64,000 bases of DNA. Source: Algoriphagus lacus (GTDB taxonomy: Bacteria > Bacteroidota > Bacteroidia > Cytophagales > Cyclobacteriaceae). A program made the position numbers and the translations under genes. Below are positions 41,659-50,450 of this stretch, piece after piece. The number at the start of each line of letters is the position of its first letter. Position 1 is the stretch's first letter. Below the pieces are notes generated by a model. The model searched no databases. It was not told the origin of the DNA and worked only from the letters and a program-made list of their open reading frames with translations. The DNA is taken from NCBI RefSeq assembly GCF_003583985.1, contig NZ_QXML01000005.1, positions 275,680 through 339,679 of the forward strand, read 5' to 3'.

Positions 41659-44452
41659 GAGGGCAATCGAATTAACTTTACACGAATTTTCAACCAAATT
41701 AAACAAAGCGCAAGCAGCAGTGTCGGGTTTCAGAATCCTTTTTTTGATCATTTCTGGGCTTTTGATTTTCCCGCAACTCGCATCGGCGCAGCGACCTGCT
41801 AAGCCTCAGCGGGAAAGAGTGCTAATTGCTCCGGACACTTTAGTGCCTCCAGCCCGAACCCTTCCACTTTCTGATACCCTTGCCATCAGACAAGACACAT
41901 TGATCAATTTGGATTCGGCAAAAATGATGCCCACAAGCGACATCCAAACAGATATTCTTTACTTCGCCGAGGACAGTATCATTACAGATTTTACCGAGAA
42001 CAAAGTTTACCTCTATAAAAAGGCCTGGTTTGAGTACGGGGAGATGAAACTCGAAGCGGACCGAATCGTCATCGATTGGAAAAACTCCGAACTCTATGCC
42101 ACAGGTGTCACAGACAGCTTGGGGGCTGTGGCAGGAAATCCATTCTTCAAAGACGGGGAAACGGTCTATGAGATTCGTAAGGAAATGAAGTACAACTTCA
42201 AAACCCAAAAAGCGATCATCAAAGATGTAGTCACTGAGCAACAGGATGGGGTACTCAGGGGCGAAACCATCAAAAAGACAGAAGATGGAAGCATATACCT
42301 CGATCACGGTTATTATACTACCTGTAAACTTACCGAGCCGCACTGGCACATTTCATCTACAAAAATCAAATCCATCCAAGGAAAGCAGGTCGTATCTGGT
42401 CCTTTTAACCTGTACTTCAATGGCATCCCAACTCCGCTCGGACTTCCGTTTGGTTTGATTCCCGATACGCCGGAAGAAAAGGCATCCGGGGTGGTCTTCC
42501 CTTCTTATGGAAAGGAGCAGACCCGTGGTATTTTCCTTCGGGATTTTGGCTACTATTTTGCCATCAACGATTACATCCATGCACGTATTACCGGTGACAT
42601 CTATTCCAAAGGCGGCTGGGGTCTGAAGTCACAAGCAGTGTATAATAAGCGCTATCGGTACAGTGGGGGCTTCAATGTCGATTTTCAAAAATTTGTCAGC
42701 CCAGAGACTGAGCTGAATCCCGTTAATTACAACACCTTTCGCGTACAGTGGAACCACACCCCTGTTTCCAGAGGAACCAGCAGATTTTCTGCCTCGGTGA
42801 ATGCGGGATCAACGAGTTACTTCAACAACGTGGTCAGTCAAAACAACTTTGCCAATAATATCACGGCGGATCTGAATTCAAATATCTCCTACTCAAAGAC
42901 TTTTTCGGGCACTCCATTTTCTATGTCTGCCAATTTCAGACACTCACAGAGTGTGCAGACCGGAGAAGTCCGGTTGGATTTACCGACAGTTGCAATGAAT
43001 ATGAACCGTCAGAGCCCGTTTAAAAATGTAAAATTCGAGCCGCTGAAGACCCTGAACATTGCCTGGAACTTCAATATGCAGAACACAGTCTCCAACCGGG
43101 TTCAGCAGCAATTGGGAGTCAATAATCCGGAGATTGGATCGGGACCGACAACAATTCCTTTCAATGTTGAAAACTTGGATCTGCTGTTTAAAAATGCCAA
43201 TAACGGAGCCAGAAATACGATCCCACTTTCTTCAAACTTCACCCTTTTCAATTACTTTACAGGAACAGCCTCCATCAATTACACGGAGCTGTGGTACCTG
43301 CAGCGCCAGAATTATTACTACAATCCAGCCCAGGAGCGGGTCGATCGGATCGTCGAGGACGGTTTTAACCGGGTGAGTTTCTATAACACCTCATTTTCGA
43401 TGAACACAAACTTTTACGGATTTTACAATTTCAAACCAAAAAGTAAAATCCAGACCATCAGACATCACATTGCCCCGACATTCGGATTCAATTATACACC
43501 GGATTTTTCAGACCCGTCATTTGGCTACTATCAGCGAGTCCAGGAGGATGCATCTGGAAGGACCCAACTATATTCCAGGCATCAGGGATTCATATTTGGA
43601 GGAGCGCCTTTGGGTGAGTCCAGGGCATTGAGCATTGGTATTCGAAACGTTTTGGAAGCCAAAGTCCTGAATGCTAAAGACAGTACTTCTGAGGATGCTA
43701 CCAAAAAAATCCCATTGTTGGAATCGTTCAACATCAACACCGCTTACAACTTTGCAGCGGATTCCTTTCAGCTTTCACCATTCCAACTTTCCGCTCGTAC
43801 AAGCTTTTTTGACAGAAAACTATCGGTCAACCTGACCAGCAACATCGACCCCTATGCCGTTCAGACTACCCTCTTGGAAAACGGAAAAAACTCCTACCAA
43901 AGGATCAATGAATTCGCATGGTCCAATGGCCAGGGAATCGGAATGATCCGGAACGCTTCCTTAAACATGAACGCCTCGATCAATCCTAGAAGCGGACAGA
44001 CTCCTGGGGAAGTTCGGGATGAGATCACCCAGGACTTTATTCAAAGAGGGGGTGTGATGAATGAGTTTGCACAGAACGAAATCAACCGAATCGTATCAGA
44101 TCCAAGCCAGTACATCGATTGGGAGATTCCCTGGAATCTGACCATAGGCTACAACCTTGCCTACTCCAGACAAATCAACAACTCGAAAAACATCACCCAA
44201 ACGATGAACCTGAATGGGGATTTGTCCCTGTCGGAAAAATGGAAGATCAATTTCAACACGGGATTTGACTTTCAGGCAGCCGAGATTACTCAAACCATGA
44301 TCGGAATCGCACGCGACCTGCATTGCTGGCAAATGAATGTCAATTGGGTTCCTTTCGGGAAATTTACTTCCTACAACATCGACATTCGGGTCAAATCAAG
44401 CATTCTTCAGGATTTGAAAGTATCCCGAAGAAGGTCTTTCTTCGATTTTTAA
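41657..44452 (+). CDS. lptD: LPS assembly protein LptD (OstA family)
   Basis: 931 residues; outer-membrane barrel that inserts LPS on the surface together with LptE. Seen: a signal peptide (FLIISGLLIFPQLASAQ), the OstA-type N-domain (TDFTENKVYLYKKAWFEYGEMKLEADRIVIDWKNSELYATG) and the long C-terminal barrel rich in aromatic strands ending with RRRSFFDF. The ATG at 41657 gives a long, unusual n-region before the signal; GTG 41720 would begin with SGFRILFLII directly and leaves a 61-base spacer to the amidase. I give the ATG but think the GTG start is about equally likely. Confidence 0.9.
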   Translation: MRAIELTLHEFSTKLNKAQAAVSGFRILFLIISGLLIFPQLASAQRPAKPQRERVLIAPDTLVPPARTLPLSDTLAIRQDTLINLDSAKMMPTSDIQTDILYFAEDSIITDFTENKVYLYKKAWFEYGEMKLEADRIVIDWKNSELYATGVTDSLGAVAGNPFFKDGETVYEIRKEMKYNFKTQKAIIKDVVTEQQDGVLRGETIKKTEDGSIYLDHGYYTTCKLTEPHWHISSTKIKSIQGKQVVSGPFNLYFNGIPTPLGLPFGLIPDTPEEKASGVVFPSYGKEQTRGIFLRDFGYYFAINDYIHARITGDIYSKGGWGLKSQAVYNKRYRYSGGFNVDFQKFVSPETELNPVNYNTFRVQWNHTPVSRGTSRFSASVNAGSTSYFNNVVSQNNFANNITADLNSNISYSKTFSGTPFSMSANFRHSQSVQTGEVRLDLPTVAMNMNRQSPFKNVKFEPLKTLNIAWNFNMQNTVSNRVQQQLGVNNPEIGSGPTTIPFNVENLDLLFKNANNGARNTIPLSSNFTLFNYFTGTASINYTELWYLQRQNYYYNPAQERVDRIVEDGFNRVSFYNTSFSMNTNFYGFYNFKPKSKIQTIRHHIAPTFGFNYTPDFSDPSFGYYQRVQEDASGRTQLYSRHQGFIFGGAPLGESRALSIGIRNVLEAKVLNAKDSTSEDATKKIPLLESFNINTAYNFAADSFQLSPFQLSARTSFFDRKLSVNLTSNIDPYAVQTTLLENGKNSYQRINEFAWSNGQGIGMIRNASLNMNASINPRSGQTPGEVRDEITQDFIQRGGVMNEFAQNEINRIVSDPSQYIDWEIPWNLTIGYNLAYSRQINNSKNITQTMNLNGDLSLSEKWKINFNTGFDFQAAEITQTMIGIARDLHCWQMNVNWVPFGKFTSYNIDIRVKSSILQDLKVSRRRSFFDF

Positions 44453-44495
44453 TCAGTCGGATTTTCCAAATAGGCTTCAAAATTTTTCCTGACAA

Positions 44496-45710
44496 TCAGA
44501 CCCTTGCTCTGCTCAGTGGCATGGTCATACATCTAGGTCCACCCAATCCCCTGCTGAGTTCAGAGGATGGAATTTCCAGTACCTCTACCCCCATATTTCT
44601 CAAGGCCCGGTTGGTGTGAATATTTCGATTGTAAGAAATCACTCTCCGAGGTCCGATAGCAAAAACATTTGCCCCGTCAAACCACTGTTCCCTCATCGAA
44701 TAGTCAGGGTTTCCGTCACCGGTATGAAGGATTTCCAGGTGAGGAATTTCCCTCGCCAATACGGTCAGCAAGGACTCTTTCAGGACTTCCCGTTTGATGT
44801 TCACTTTTTCCCCGTTTGATTCCTTGAGTGTATACAGCGAAGTCTGCAAGACCGAATTCATTGCATCCGGATAAGTAAGCACCAGATTTTCATCCAAGAC
44901 TGTGAAAACCGTATCCAAATGCATGTATTGGCGCTTTTTGGGAAGGTGAACTTCATACACCCGCTTGACCGATCCTTCCGCCAAAAGCGCCTTTGCGGCA
45001 TGGTAAATGGCCTTTTCATCTGTCCGCTCCGAATTGCCTATCGCCACAGCTTCGTGAGAAAGAATAATCACATCTCCTCCTTCAATACTTGGAGGATTGT
45101 CATGCCCGTTGACAGGATAAAGGGTTTTTACATGATCCTTGAAATCCGGATGATTTTCGAAAATGATCCGAAGCAAATCCGCCTCCCGCTGTCTTCCTTC
45201 CATTTTCATGGAGGAAAAAATGATACCTCCAGGAGTTAGCGCCATTGGATCACGCTGAAAATAGAGATTGGGACAAGGAGGAATGGCAAAAGCAAAATCA
45301 TACAGCTCTCCGGCATTCAGATTGGGGAGCTTCCGTTTTAATTCATGGATTTTTAAACCAGCCGTAAGAATAGTGGCACATTCGGCGGTAGAGTACCGCT
45401 CCAGGATATCTTCGGCGATATGGGAAAGCCCGGATCGTTTCAAGGAATCCCGGACCAAACGGAGAAGAATATCCTGATCATAAAGCACCCGAATGAGAAG
45501 TTCACGCAACTGATAAACCTGGGCTCCGGTGGAATCCTTGATGAGATTGGAAAAAGCATCGTGTTCTTTTTGAAGTGCTTCCAGATAGGGAACATCCTCA
45601 AAAAGCAAAAAGTCTTTATTATAAGGAGTGAGCCGATCTATTTCCTTTCCGGGACGGTGCATCAGAACTGCCCGAAGTGTTCCAAATTCAGAGTTAATAC
45701 GAAGATTCAT
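44496..45710 (-). CDS. arcA: Arginine deiminase
   Basis: 404 residues; converts arginine to citrulline and ammonia. Family marks: SEFGTLRAVLMHRPGKE at the start, PNLYFQRDPMA, IEGGDVIILS, MHLDTVFTVLD and the catalytic Cys near the C-terminus in GLGGPRCMTMP. The full family length is present. arcB and arcC do not accompany it, so it may serve arginine use or pH balance alone. The start at 45710 is ATG. It converges with lptD. Confidence 0.93.
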   Translation of the reverse strand: MNLRINSEFGTLRAVLMHRPGKEIDRLTPYNKDFLLFEDVPYLEALQKEHDAFSNLIKDSTGAQVYQLRELLIRVLYDQDILLRLVRDSLKRSGLSHIAEDILERYSTAECATILTAGLKIHELKRKLPNLNAGELYDFAFAIPPCPNLYFQRDPMALTPGGIIFSSMKMEGRQREADLLRIIFENHPDFKDHVKTLYPVNGHDNPPSIEGGDVIILSHEAVAIGNSERTDEKAIYHAAKALLAEGSVKRVYEVHLPKKRQYMHLDTVFTVLDENLVLTYPDAMNSVLQTSLYTLKESNGEKVNIKREVLKESLLTVLAREIPHLEILHTGDGNPDYSMREQWFDGANVFAIGPRRVISYNRNIHTNRALRNMGVEVLEIPSSELSRGLGGPRCMTMPLSRARV

Positions 45711-45940
45711 GATTTATAAATTATCAATAAAAAGCTTATTCAGTTATCAAAATAAAAACAATAATTGAACTTCATTAATTTTTTCACAACAAATTCAAAA
45801 ATCACCTTACATCGATTTTGACAATCAGGAAGCATAAATCGGTGAAGGATTATAAAGTAAATTTCTTTTTGTTGAGTCAGTCCAAACTTTAACGCCCTCT
45901 TATTTCGTTGTTCACTTACTATTAAATTAAATACTCCCCA

Positions 45941-46675
45941 ATGTTCCAAATTCAGAAACGACTTATCCAATTCCTTCTTTCCGCATTTTTCCTCCTTCCC
46001 ATCACTTCTTGTTCAGCTCAGTTTTCAAACATCCTGAAACAGGCAACTTCCAATCCAAGTACTTCTGAAATCACCTCCGGTCTCAAAGAAGCCTTGGAAA
46101 AAGGCACCGGAATCAGTGCAGATCGGCTTTCCCTCCAGGATGGTTATTTGAAAAATCTGGACGTCAAAATCCTGTTTCCCGAAGAGGCAAAAAGCGTGGA
46201 AAACACCCTCAGATCATTAGGCTTGGGATCAATGTGTGACCAAGTCATCACCAGTCTCAACCGGGCCGCTGAAGACGCCGCCAAGGAAGCGAAGCCCATT
46301 TTCACCGATGCCATCAAGCAGATGAGTTTTCAGGACGTCCAAAAAATCCTGCTTGGGGAGAAAAATGCAGCTACAACTTATTTCAAGCAAACCACAACGG
46401 ATTCCCTTTCCGCCAAATTCTCACCTGTCATCGATGCCAGTTTGAAGAAAGTGGATGCGACCAAATACTGGAGTGATGTAATGACTCGATACAACAAAGT
46501 GCCTCTGGTGAAGAAGGTCAATACCGACTTGACGGCTTATGTCACCCAAAAAGCGATCGATGGGCTGTTTGTGGAGATCGCCAAAGAAGAACTCAAAATC
46601 CGAGAAAGTGTGGGGGCTAGGACTTCACCATTACTTCAGAAAGTTTTTGGGTACGCCGAAAGTCAGAAAAAGTAG
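45941..46675 (+). CDS. DUF4197 lipoprotein
   Basis: 244 residues with a lipoprotein signal (FFLLPITSC, Cys 24). The DUF4197 domain is visible as EITSGLKEALEKGTGISADRLSLQDGYL, KILFPEEAKSVENTLRSLGLG, and the C-terminal DGLFVEIAKEELKIRESVGARTSPLLQKVFG. Predicted outer-membrane-anchored helical protein; function unknown. The 230-bp region before it contains no gene and no clear promoter box. Confidence 0.9.
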   Translation: MFQIQKRLIQFLLSAFFLLPITSCSAQFSNILKQATSNPSTSEITSGLKEALEKGTGISADRLSLQDGYLKNLDVKILFPEEAKSVENTLRSLGLGSMCDQVITSLNRAAEDAAKEAKPIFTDAIKQMSFQDVQKILLGEKNAATTYFKQTTTDSLSAKFSPVIDASLKKVDATKYWSDVMTRYNKVPLVKKVNTDLTAYVTQKAIDGLFVEIAKEELKIRESVGARTSPLLQKVFGYAESQKK

Positions 46676-46748
46676 GTCGTTTTGGGAGGTCTTGAAAAAC
46701 CTCAATTCATGTTTTCTTAGTTCTTCAAAAATCTAAAGTCAGGATGAC

Positions 46749-46796
46749 GGTAAATGAAAAAACCGGAAAATTATTTTCCGGTTTTTTTCATTTACC
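46749..46796. terminator. Strong bidirectional terminator between DUF4197 and lysS
   Basis: A nearly perfect 22-bp stem built around AACCGGAAAA (46761-46770) and its partner 46774-46783, extended outward by AAAAAA/TTTTTTT (one-base bulge) and GGTAAATG/CATTTACC. The loop is three bases. It can end both convergent transcripts. Confidence 0.92.
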
Positions 46797-46813
46797 TATT
46801 TTTAATCAAGTGC

Positions 46814-48520
46814 CTAGCCCACGAGGTCAACCAGTAAAGTATCTCCTTCTTTTACTACGGTCACCATTCCTTTTTGGGTCAGCCCCTTGATGGAAACATC
46901 CCATTTTTTACCACTAAGTCCAGTTTGGGCTTTTAGTTCCGGTAAAGAACTAGGATTGTTTTTAGCCAAAAGATCTACAATTATCTTCTCCTCTTCAGTC
47001 AATTCAACTGCTTTCTTTTCTGGTCTCATTTGAGGGAAGAACAGCACTTCCTGAATGGTTGTCTTATTGGTCAGCAACATGGTCAATCGGTCGATGCCGA
47101 TTCCCAGTCCGGATGTAGGTGGCATGCCGTATTCCAAAGCACGAAGGAAATCCTCATCCATCGCCATTGCTTCATCGTCCCCTCTTGCGGCAAGTTTTAA
47201 CTGATCTTCAAATCGCTCACGCTGATCGATCGGGTCGTTGAGCTCCGTATAGGCATTTGCTATTTCCTTTCCGTTGACAAAAAGCTCAAATCGCTCCACC
47301 AATCCCGGCTTGCTGCGGTGCTTTTTTGCCAATGGAGTCATTTCAATTGGATAATCCGTGATGTAGGTCGGTTGAACCAGATGCTCCTCTACTTTGGCAC
47401 CGAAGATCTCATCGATGAGCTTTCCTCTTCCCATGGAATTATCCACCTGGATTCCCAAATCGGCACAAACCTGACGGATTCCGGCTTCATCCATCTCACT
47501 GACATCCACTCCCGCATACTCCTTAATGGAGTCATACATGGTCAGTCTTCGGTATGGGCCGGCAAAATCAATTTCACGATCCCCAACTTTTACTACAGTG
47601 GTCCCATGGATTGAGTCAGTCACTTTTTCCAGCAACTCCTCCACCATTTCCATCATCCAGATGTAGTCTTTATAGGCCACATAAATCTCCATGGAGGTAA
47701 ATTCCGGATTGTGCGTACGGTCCATCCCTTCGTTTCGGAACATTTTCCCAAACTCGTATACCCCATCAAATCCGCCAACGATCAATCTTTTTAGGTAAAG
47801 CTCATTAGCAATTCTCAGGAAAAGCGGCATGTCCAGGGTATTGTGATGGGTCTGGAACGGTCTTGCCGCAGCCCCACCGTGCACCGCCTGAAGAATGGGA
47901 GTTTCCACCTCCAACCAACCATGATCGTCAAAATAGCGACGCATGTTGGAGATGATTTTAGAGCGGGTTACGAAGGTCTGTTTGATTTCAGGATTTACAG
48001 TCAGATCCACATAGCGCTGTCTATAACGAAGCTCAGGATCGGTAAATCCGTCATAAATATTTCCTTCTTCGTCCCGTTTCACCACAGGAAGCGGCTTGAC
48101 AGATTTGGAAAGAATCTTCAGGTCAGTCACATGAAGGGAAATCTCACCGGTCTGGGTTGTGAATATGTAGCCTTTCACTCCTACAAAGTCACCCAAACCC
48201 AAAAGCTTCTTGAAAACGGTATTGTAAAAAGTTTTATCCTCATCCGGACAAATGTCATCCCGACGCACGTAGATCTGAAGAATCCCGGTAGAATCCTGAA
48301 TCTCGGCAAAGGAAGCCGAGCCCATGATACGACGACTCATCAGACGACCAGCAATGGAAATGTCTTTGTAATCGGTTTTGTTGTTTTCGTAATTTCTATG
48401 AATATCCTCCGCAGTGACATTGATGGGAAAAGCTTCTGCCGGATAAGGGTTGATTCCCAAGGCCATCAATTCTTCCCGGTCTTTTCTGCGTTCGAGTTCC
48501 TGTTCGCTCAGAAGTTGCAT
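46814..48520 (-). CDS. lysS: Lysyl-tRNA synthetase (class II) with C-terminal extension
   Basis: 568 residues, class II LysRS charging tRNA-Lys. Seen: the OB-fold anticodon domain (DISIAGRLMSRRIMGSASFAEIQD), motif 2 FRNEGMDRTHNPEFTSMEIY, motif 3 GMPPTSGLGIGIDRLTMLL. After the usual end at PEKKAVELTEE a further 55 or so residues (SLPELKAQTGLSGKKWDVSIKGL...) resemble a winged-helix or KOW-like module found in Bacteroidota LysRS. I chose ATG 48520 over an in-frame start at 48556, which lies inside the heptad array. The 3' end faces the strong terminator. Confidence 0.95.
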   Translation of the reverse strand: MQLLSEQELERRKDREELMALGINPYPAEAFPINVTAEDIHRNYENNKTDYKDISIAGRLMSRRIMGSASFAEIQDSTGILQIYVRRDDICPDEDKTFYNTVFKKLLGLGDFVGVKGYIFTTQTGEISLHVTDLKILSKSVKPLPVVKRDEEGNIYDGFTDPELRYRQRYVDLTVNPEIKQTFVTRSKIISNMRRYFDDHGWLEVETPILQAVHGGAAARPFQTHHNTLDMPLFLRIANELYLKRLIVGGFDGVYEFGKMFRNEGMDRTHNPEFTSMEIYVAYKDYIWMMEMVEELLEKVTDSIHGTTVVKVGDREIDFAGPYRRLTMYDSIKEYAGVDVSEMDEAGIRQVCADLGIQVDNSMGRGKLIDEIFGAKVEEHLVQPTYITDYPIEMTPLAKKHRSKPGLVERFELFVNGKEIANAYTELNDPIDQRERFEDQLKLAARGDDEAMAMDEDFLRALEYGMPPTSGLGIGIDRLTMLLTNKTTIQEVLFFPQMRPEKKAVELTEEEKIIVDLLAKNNPSSLPELKAQTGLSGKKWDVSIKGLTQKGMVTVVKEGDTLLVDLVG

Positions 48521-48526
48521 TCTATT

Positions 48527-48547
48527 GATTTGAAATTTGAAATTTTT
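48527..48547. repeat. Heptad-periodic repeat (GATTTGA type) before lysS
   Basis: GATTTGA (48527), then AATTTGA and AATTTTT, three units of exactly seven bases, six bases upstream of the lysS ATG. The same unit type appears behind tyrA. Confidence 0.5.
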
Positions 48548-48639
48548 ATTAGTCAACTATCCGCAAACCAAAGTCCACGGATTATTAAGATTCAGTGATA
48601 TTCTTAGCTAGTCAAGTTTTTAATACTTCTTATTTAACT

Positions 48640-48699
48640 AAGGGACCTGCACGCTACTCACTATTTACTGGATGCTGATCACTGCAAACTGGCTACTGC
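48640..48699. repeat. Heptad-periodic array (unit AGTNNNC) starting at the proline dehydrogenase stop
   Basis: On the minus strand eight units of seven bases follow one another, beginning with AGTAGCC, in which the TAG is the stop codon of the gene, then AGTTTGC and others such as AGTGATC. It is the same arrangement as at 27654. Confidence 0.65.
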
Positions 48700-49865
48700 T
48701 TCCTTCGCCTCATCTCCCGCTTGATCAGCTCAAATTCACGACTGCTTTGTCCTGCAATGGAAGTATTTTCGGCAGCTCTTCGAGTCAGATAAGGCATTAC
48801 TTTTTCCACCGGTCCGTAAGGAACATATTTCACCACGCGGTACCCGGCTTTTGCCAAGTTGAAGGAAATATTGTCACTCATCCCGTAGAGTTGAGAGAAA
48901 AAGACCAATCCTGAATTGGGATCAATCCCACGCAGGTTCATCAGCTTTGTCAGTTCAAGATTACTTTTCTCATTGTGTGAAGCGCAAACGAGGTGAATTC
49001 CATTTTCCACGCAAAACAGAATTGCTGCATTGTAATCCCGGTCTGTTGCCTCTTTGTTGGGCTGAATTGGATCCCGGTAGCCCATTTCGGCAGCCCGAGC
49101 CCGTTCTTTCTCCATGTATGCCCCTCGTACAGGTTTTGCTCCAAGGAGATACCCTTTTTGCAAAGCCACTTCCTGAGCATTTTTCAATCTTTCCAAAGAA
49201 TCGTGACGATACATTTGATAGGTATTATACACCACGCAACGTTCACGGTTATATTTCTCCATGGCTTCATAAGCCAAGTCATCTATCACATTCTGAAACC
49301 AACTTTCCTCAGCATCCACCAGGATACGAAGTCCCAAATCATGAGCTGCCTTGCAAAGCCGGTCCACGCGGGCTTTCATTCGGTCAAATGCCGCAAGTTC
49401 TTCTCCTACCAACTTCTCCCCGTCCTGTACTTTGATCATCAGATGATAATCTCCCAGGCCGGTAACTTTAAAAACTCCAAAAGGCATGTAATCCGTTTTG
49501 GCTGATTCCACCATCGTCTGGTATATCTCTTCCGTAGTCGCATCAAAGCTTTCCTCGTCGCCCTTTCCTTCGACCGAAAGGTCTAAGATGGAATGAACCC
49601 CGAACTTGGCAAGCTGCTTACATGCTTGAATACTTTCGGCAATGGTCTCCCCACCGCAAAAATGCCCAAACATGGTCTTTTTCATGATGCCTTTCACTGG
49701 CAACTTGAGTTTGAAAGCCAAATTGGCCAATCCAATACCCAAATCGGAAATCAGATTGTTATTAAGCGTTGCGAAAATCAGGTACATTTTCCTGAGTTCC
49801 GCGGTACTTTTGGAAGCAAAGGCTACTTCCAGATTCTCAAAAGAAATTTTGGGCAAAACGGGCAT
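48693..49865 (-). CDS. Proline dehydrogenase
   Basis: 390 residues; FAD-dependent oxidation of proline to pyrroline-5-carboxylate. Family marks: HFCGGETIAESIQACKQL, LDLSVEGKGDEESFD, the FAD-barrel strand FKVTGLGDYHLM, LRILVDAEESWFQ, VVYNTYQMYRHD, GAKPVRGAYMEKERARAAEMGY and the substrate-binding Arg pair in YLTRRAAENTS. This is the monofunctional, eukaryote-type enzyme, not the long PutA. I chose ATG 49865 over a TTG at 49895. A perfect -7 box ends 18 bases before the ATG. Confidence 0.95.
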   Translation of the reverse strand: MPVLPKISFENLEVAFASKSTAELRKMYLIFATLNNNLISDLGIGLANLAFKLKLPVKGIMKKTMFGHFCGGETIAESIQACKQLAKFGVHSILDLSVEGKGDEESFDATTEEIYQTMVESAKTDYMPFGVFKVTGLGDYHLMIKVQDGEKLVGEELAAFDRMKARVDRLCKAAHDLGLRILVDAEESWFQNVIDDLAYEAMEKYNRERCVVYNTYQMYRHDSLERLKNAQEVALQKGYLLGAKPVRGAYMEKERARAAEMGYRDPIQPNKEATDRDYNAAILFCVENGIHLVCASHNEKSNLELTKLMNLRGIDPNSGLVFFSQLYGMSDNISFNLAKAGYRVVKYVPYGPVEKVMPYLTRRAAENTSIAGQSSREFELIKREMRRRKQ

Positions 49866-49883
49866 AACGCTCAAATAAGGTCG

Positions 49884-49891
49884 CAAAGATA
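49884..49891 (-). promoter_or_regulatory. -7 promoter box TATCTTTG of the proline dehydrogenase gene
   Basis: Perfect TAnnTTTG on the minus strand, 18 bases before the ATG at 49865. Same sequence as the box of the IscA-like gene. Confidence 0.5.
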
Positions 49892-50239
49892 TCAAAAAAA
49901 CCTCTTGGACAGGGTTTTGTTATGAGAATTGAGCCATATAAAAGCTCTAATACTGCGCACTCTCCTCCAAAATTACAGGCAGAATTTTCAGTTATTCGAT
50001 AAAATCCCCTTCCAATAGACTGACTCCAAAGTTTACTTCAGAGAAACCACTCAAGGTATTCCCAGTAAATCTTTCCAATTATCATTCTTCATTTTCAAGC
50101 CAGATTAAAATGAAAGAACCTGAAATATTTTTTTACAGATTTTTCATCATTTTTTAAATCAATTATTAGAATATTATTCTGTTTTGGGTAAATTTTCTAG
50201 CCTGTTTAGCGAAAAATCAAGGAAAGCGCTGCTGAATTA

Positions 50240-50251
50240 TTGATTAATCAA
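50240..50251. promoter_or_regulatory. Perfect palindrome TTGATTAATCAA upstream of the leader
   Basis: A 12-bp self-complementary site between a possible -33 region and the imperfect -7 box of the Phe/Tyr operon. It could be a repressor operator. Confidence 0.3.
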
Positions 50252-50267
50252 GGAAATTCTTGAAAAT

Positions 50268-50275
50268 TTAATTTG
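50268..50275 (+). promoter_or_regulatory. Candidate -7 box TTAATTTG of the Phe/Tyr operon
   Basis: One mismatch to TAnnTTTG. A start about 50280 would give a leader of some 25 bases before the leader-peptide ATG at 50307 and about 190 before the DAHP synthase ATG. Confidence 0.35.
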
Positions 50276-50306
50276 CATTTAAAAATGTGCCTATTAAATT
50301 TGAAGC

Positions 50307-50402
50307 ATGTTAATCACAGCAGCGATCTATTTTACCTTCTTTTACTTTTACTTTCGAAGCCAAAATCGAATCGGAGCTGTGTATTGTCTAGCCAAAAACT
50401 AA
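50307..50402 (+). CDS. Phe/Tyr-rich leader peptide (31 residues)
   Basis: ATG 50307 to TAA 50400-50402. Residues 7-16 read IYFTFFYFYF: five Phe and three Tyr within nine positions (8-16), with another Tyr at 26. No known domain is expected. The role proposed is that of pheL: a ribosome short of Phe- or Tyr-tRNA would pause over codons 8-16 (50328-50354) and so control folding of the RNA behind it. The ORF is preceded by an AT-rich stretch, lies about 70 bases ahead of the DAHP synthase start (50471), and is followed by antiterminator and terminator elements. Another in-frame ATG at 50285 reads a different frame and gives no aromatic run. Confidence 0.75.
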   Translation: MLITAAIYFTFFYFYFRSQNRIGAVYCLAKN

Positions 50403-50433
50403 AAGAAAATAAAAACACAAAAGCCCGATTCGA
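50366..50433 (+). promoter_or_regulatory. Antiterminator pairing in the Phe/Tyr leader
   Basis: TCGAATCGGAGCT (50366-50378, within the leader-peptide codons downstream of the aromatic run) can pair with AGCCCGATTCGA (50422-50433) over 12 base pairs with one bulged A (50375). That second segment is the left arm of the terminator hairpin, so the two structures exclude each other. A weaker, interrupted 7-bp pairing (50318-50326 with 50370-50378) could sequester the first segment when the ribosome does not pause. Confidence 0.7.
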
Positions 50434-50450
50434 AAGAGTCGGGCTTTTTT
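50419..50450 (+). terminator. Attenuator terminator before the DAHP synthase gene
   Basis: A 13-bp stem (50419-50431 with 50436-50448, one G-T pair) capped by GAAA (50432-50435), a GNRA tetraloop, followed by T's to 50450. It lies 20 bases before the ATG at 50471, too close to end an upstream gene and placed to end transcripts of the operon prematurely. Confidence 0.9.

Larger units (their letters stand above)
49866..50306. other. 440-bp spacer between proline dehydrogenase and the Phe/Tyr leader
   Basis: No protein gene is supported here. It holds the proline dehydrogenase promoter (49884-49891) and, near its end, an imperfect -7 box TTAATTTG (50268-50275) and the 12-bp palindrome TTGATTAATCAA (50240-50251), both placed to serve the leader transcript. 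The remainder (about 49900-50230) is AT-rich and I see no structure in it. Confidence 0.5.
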
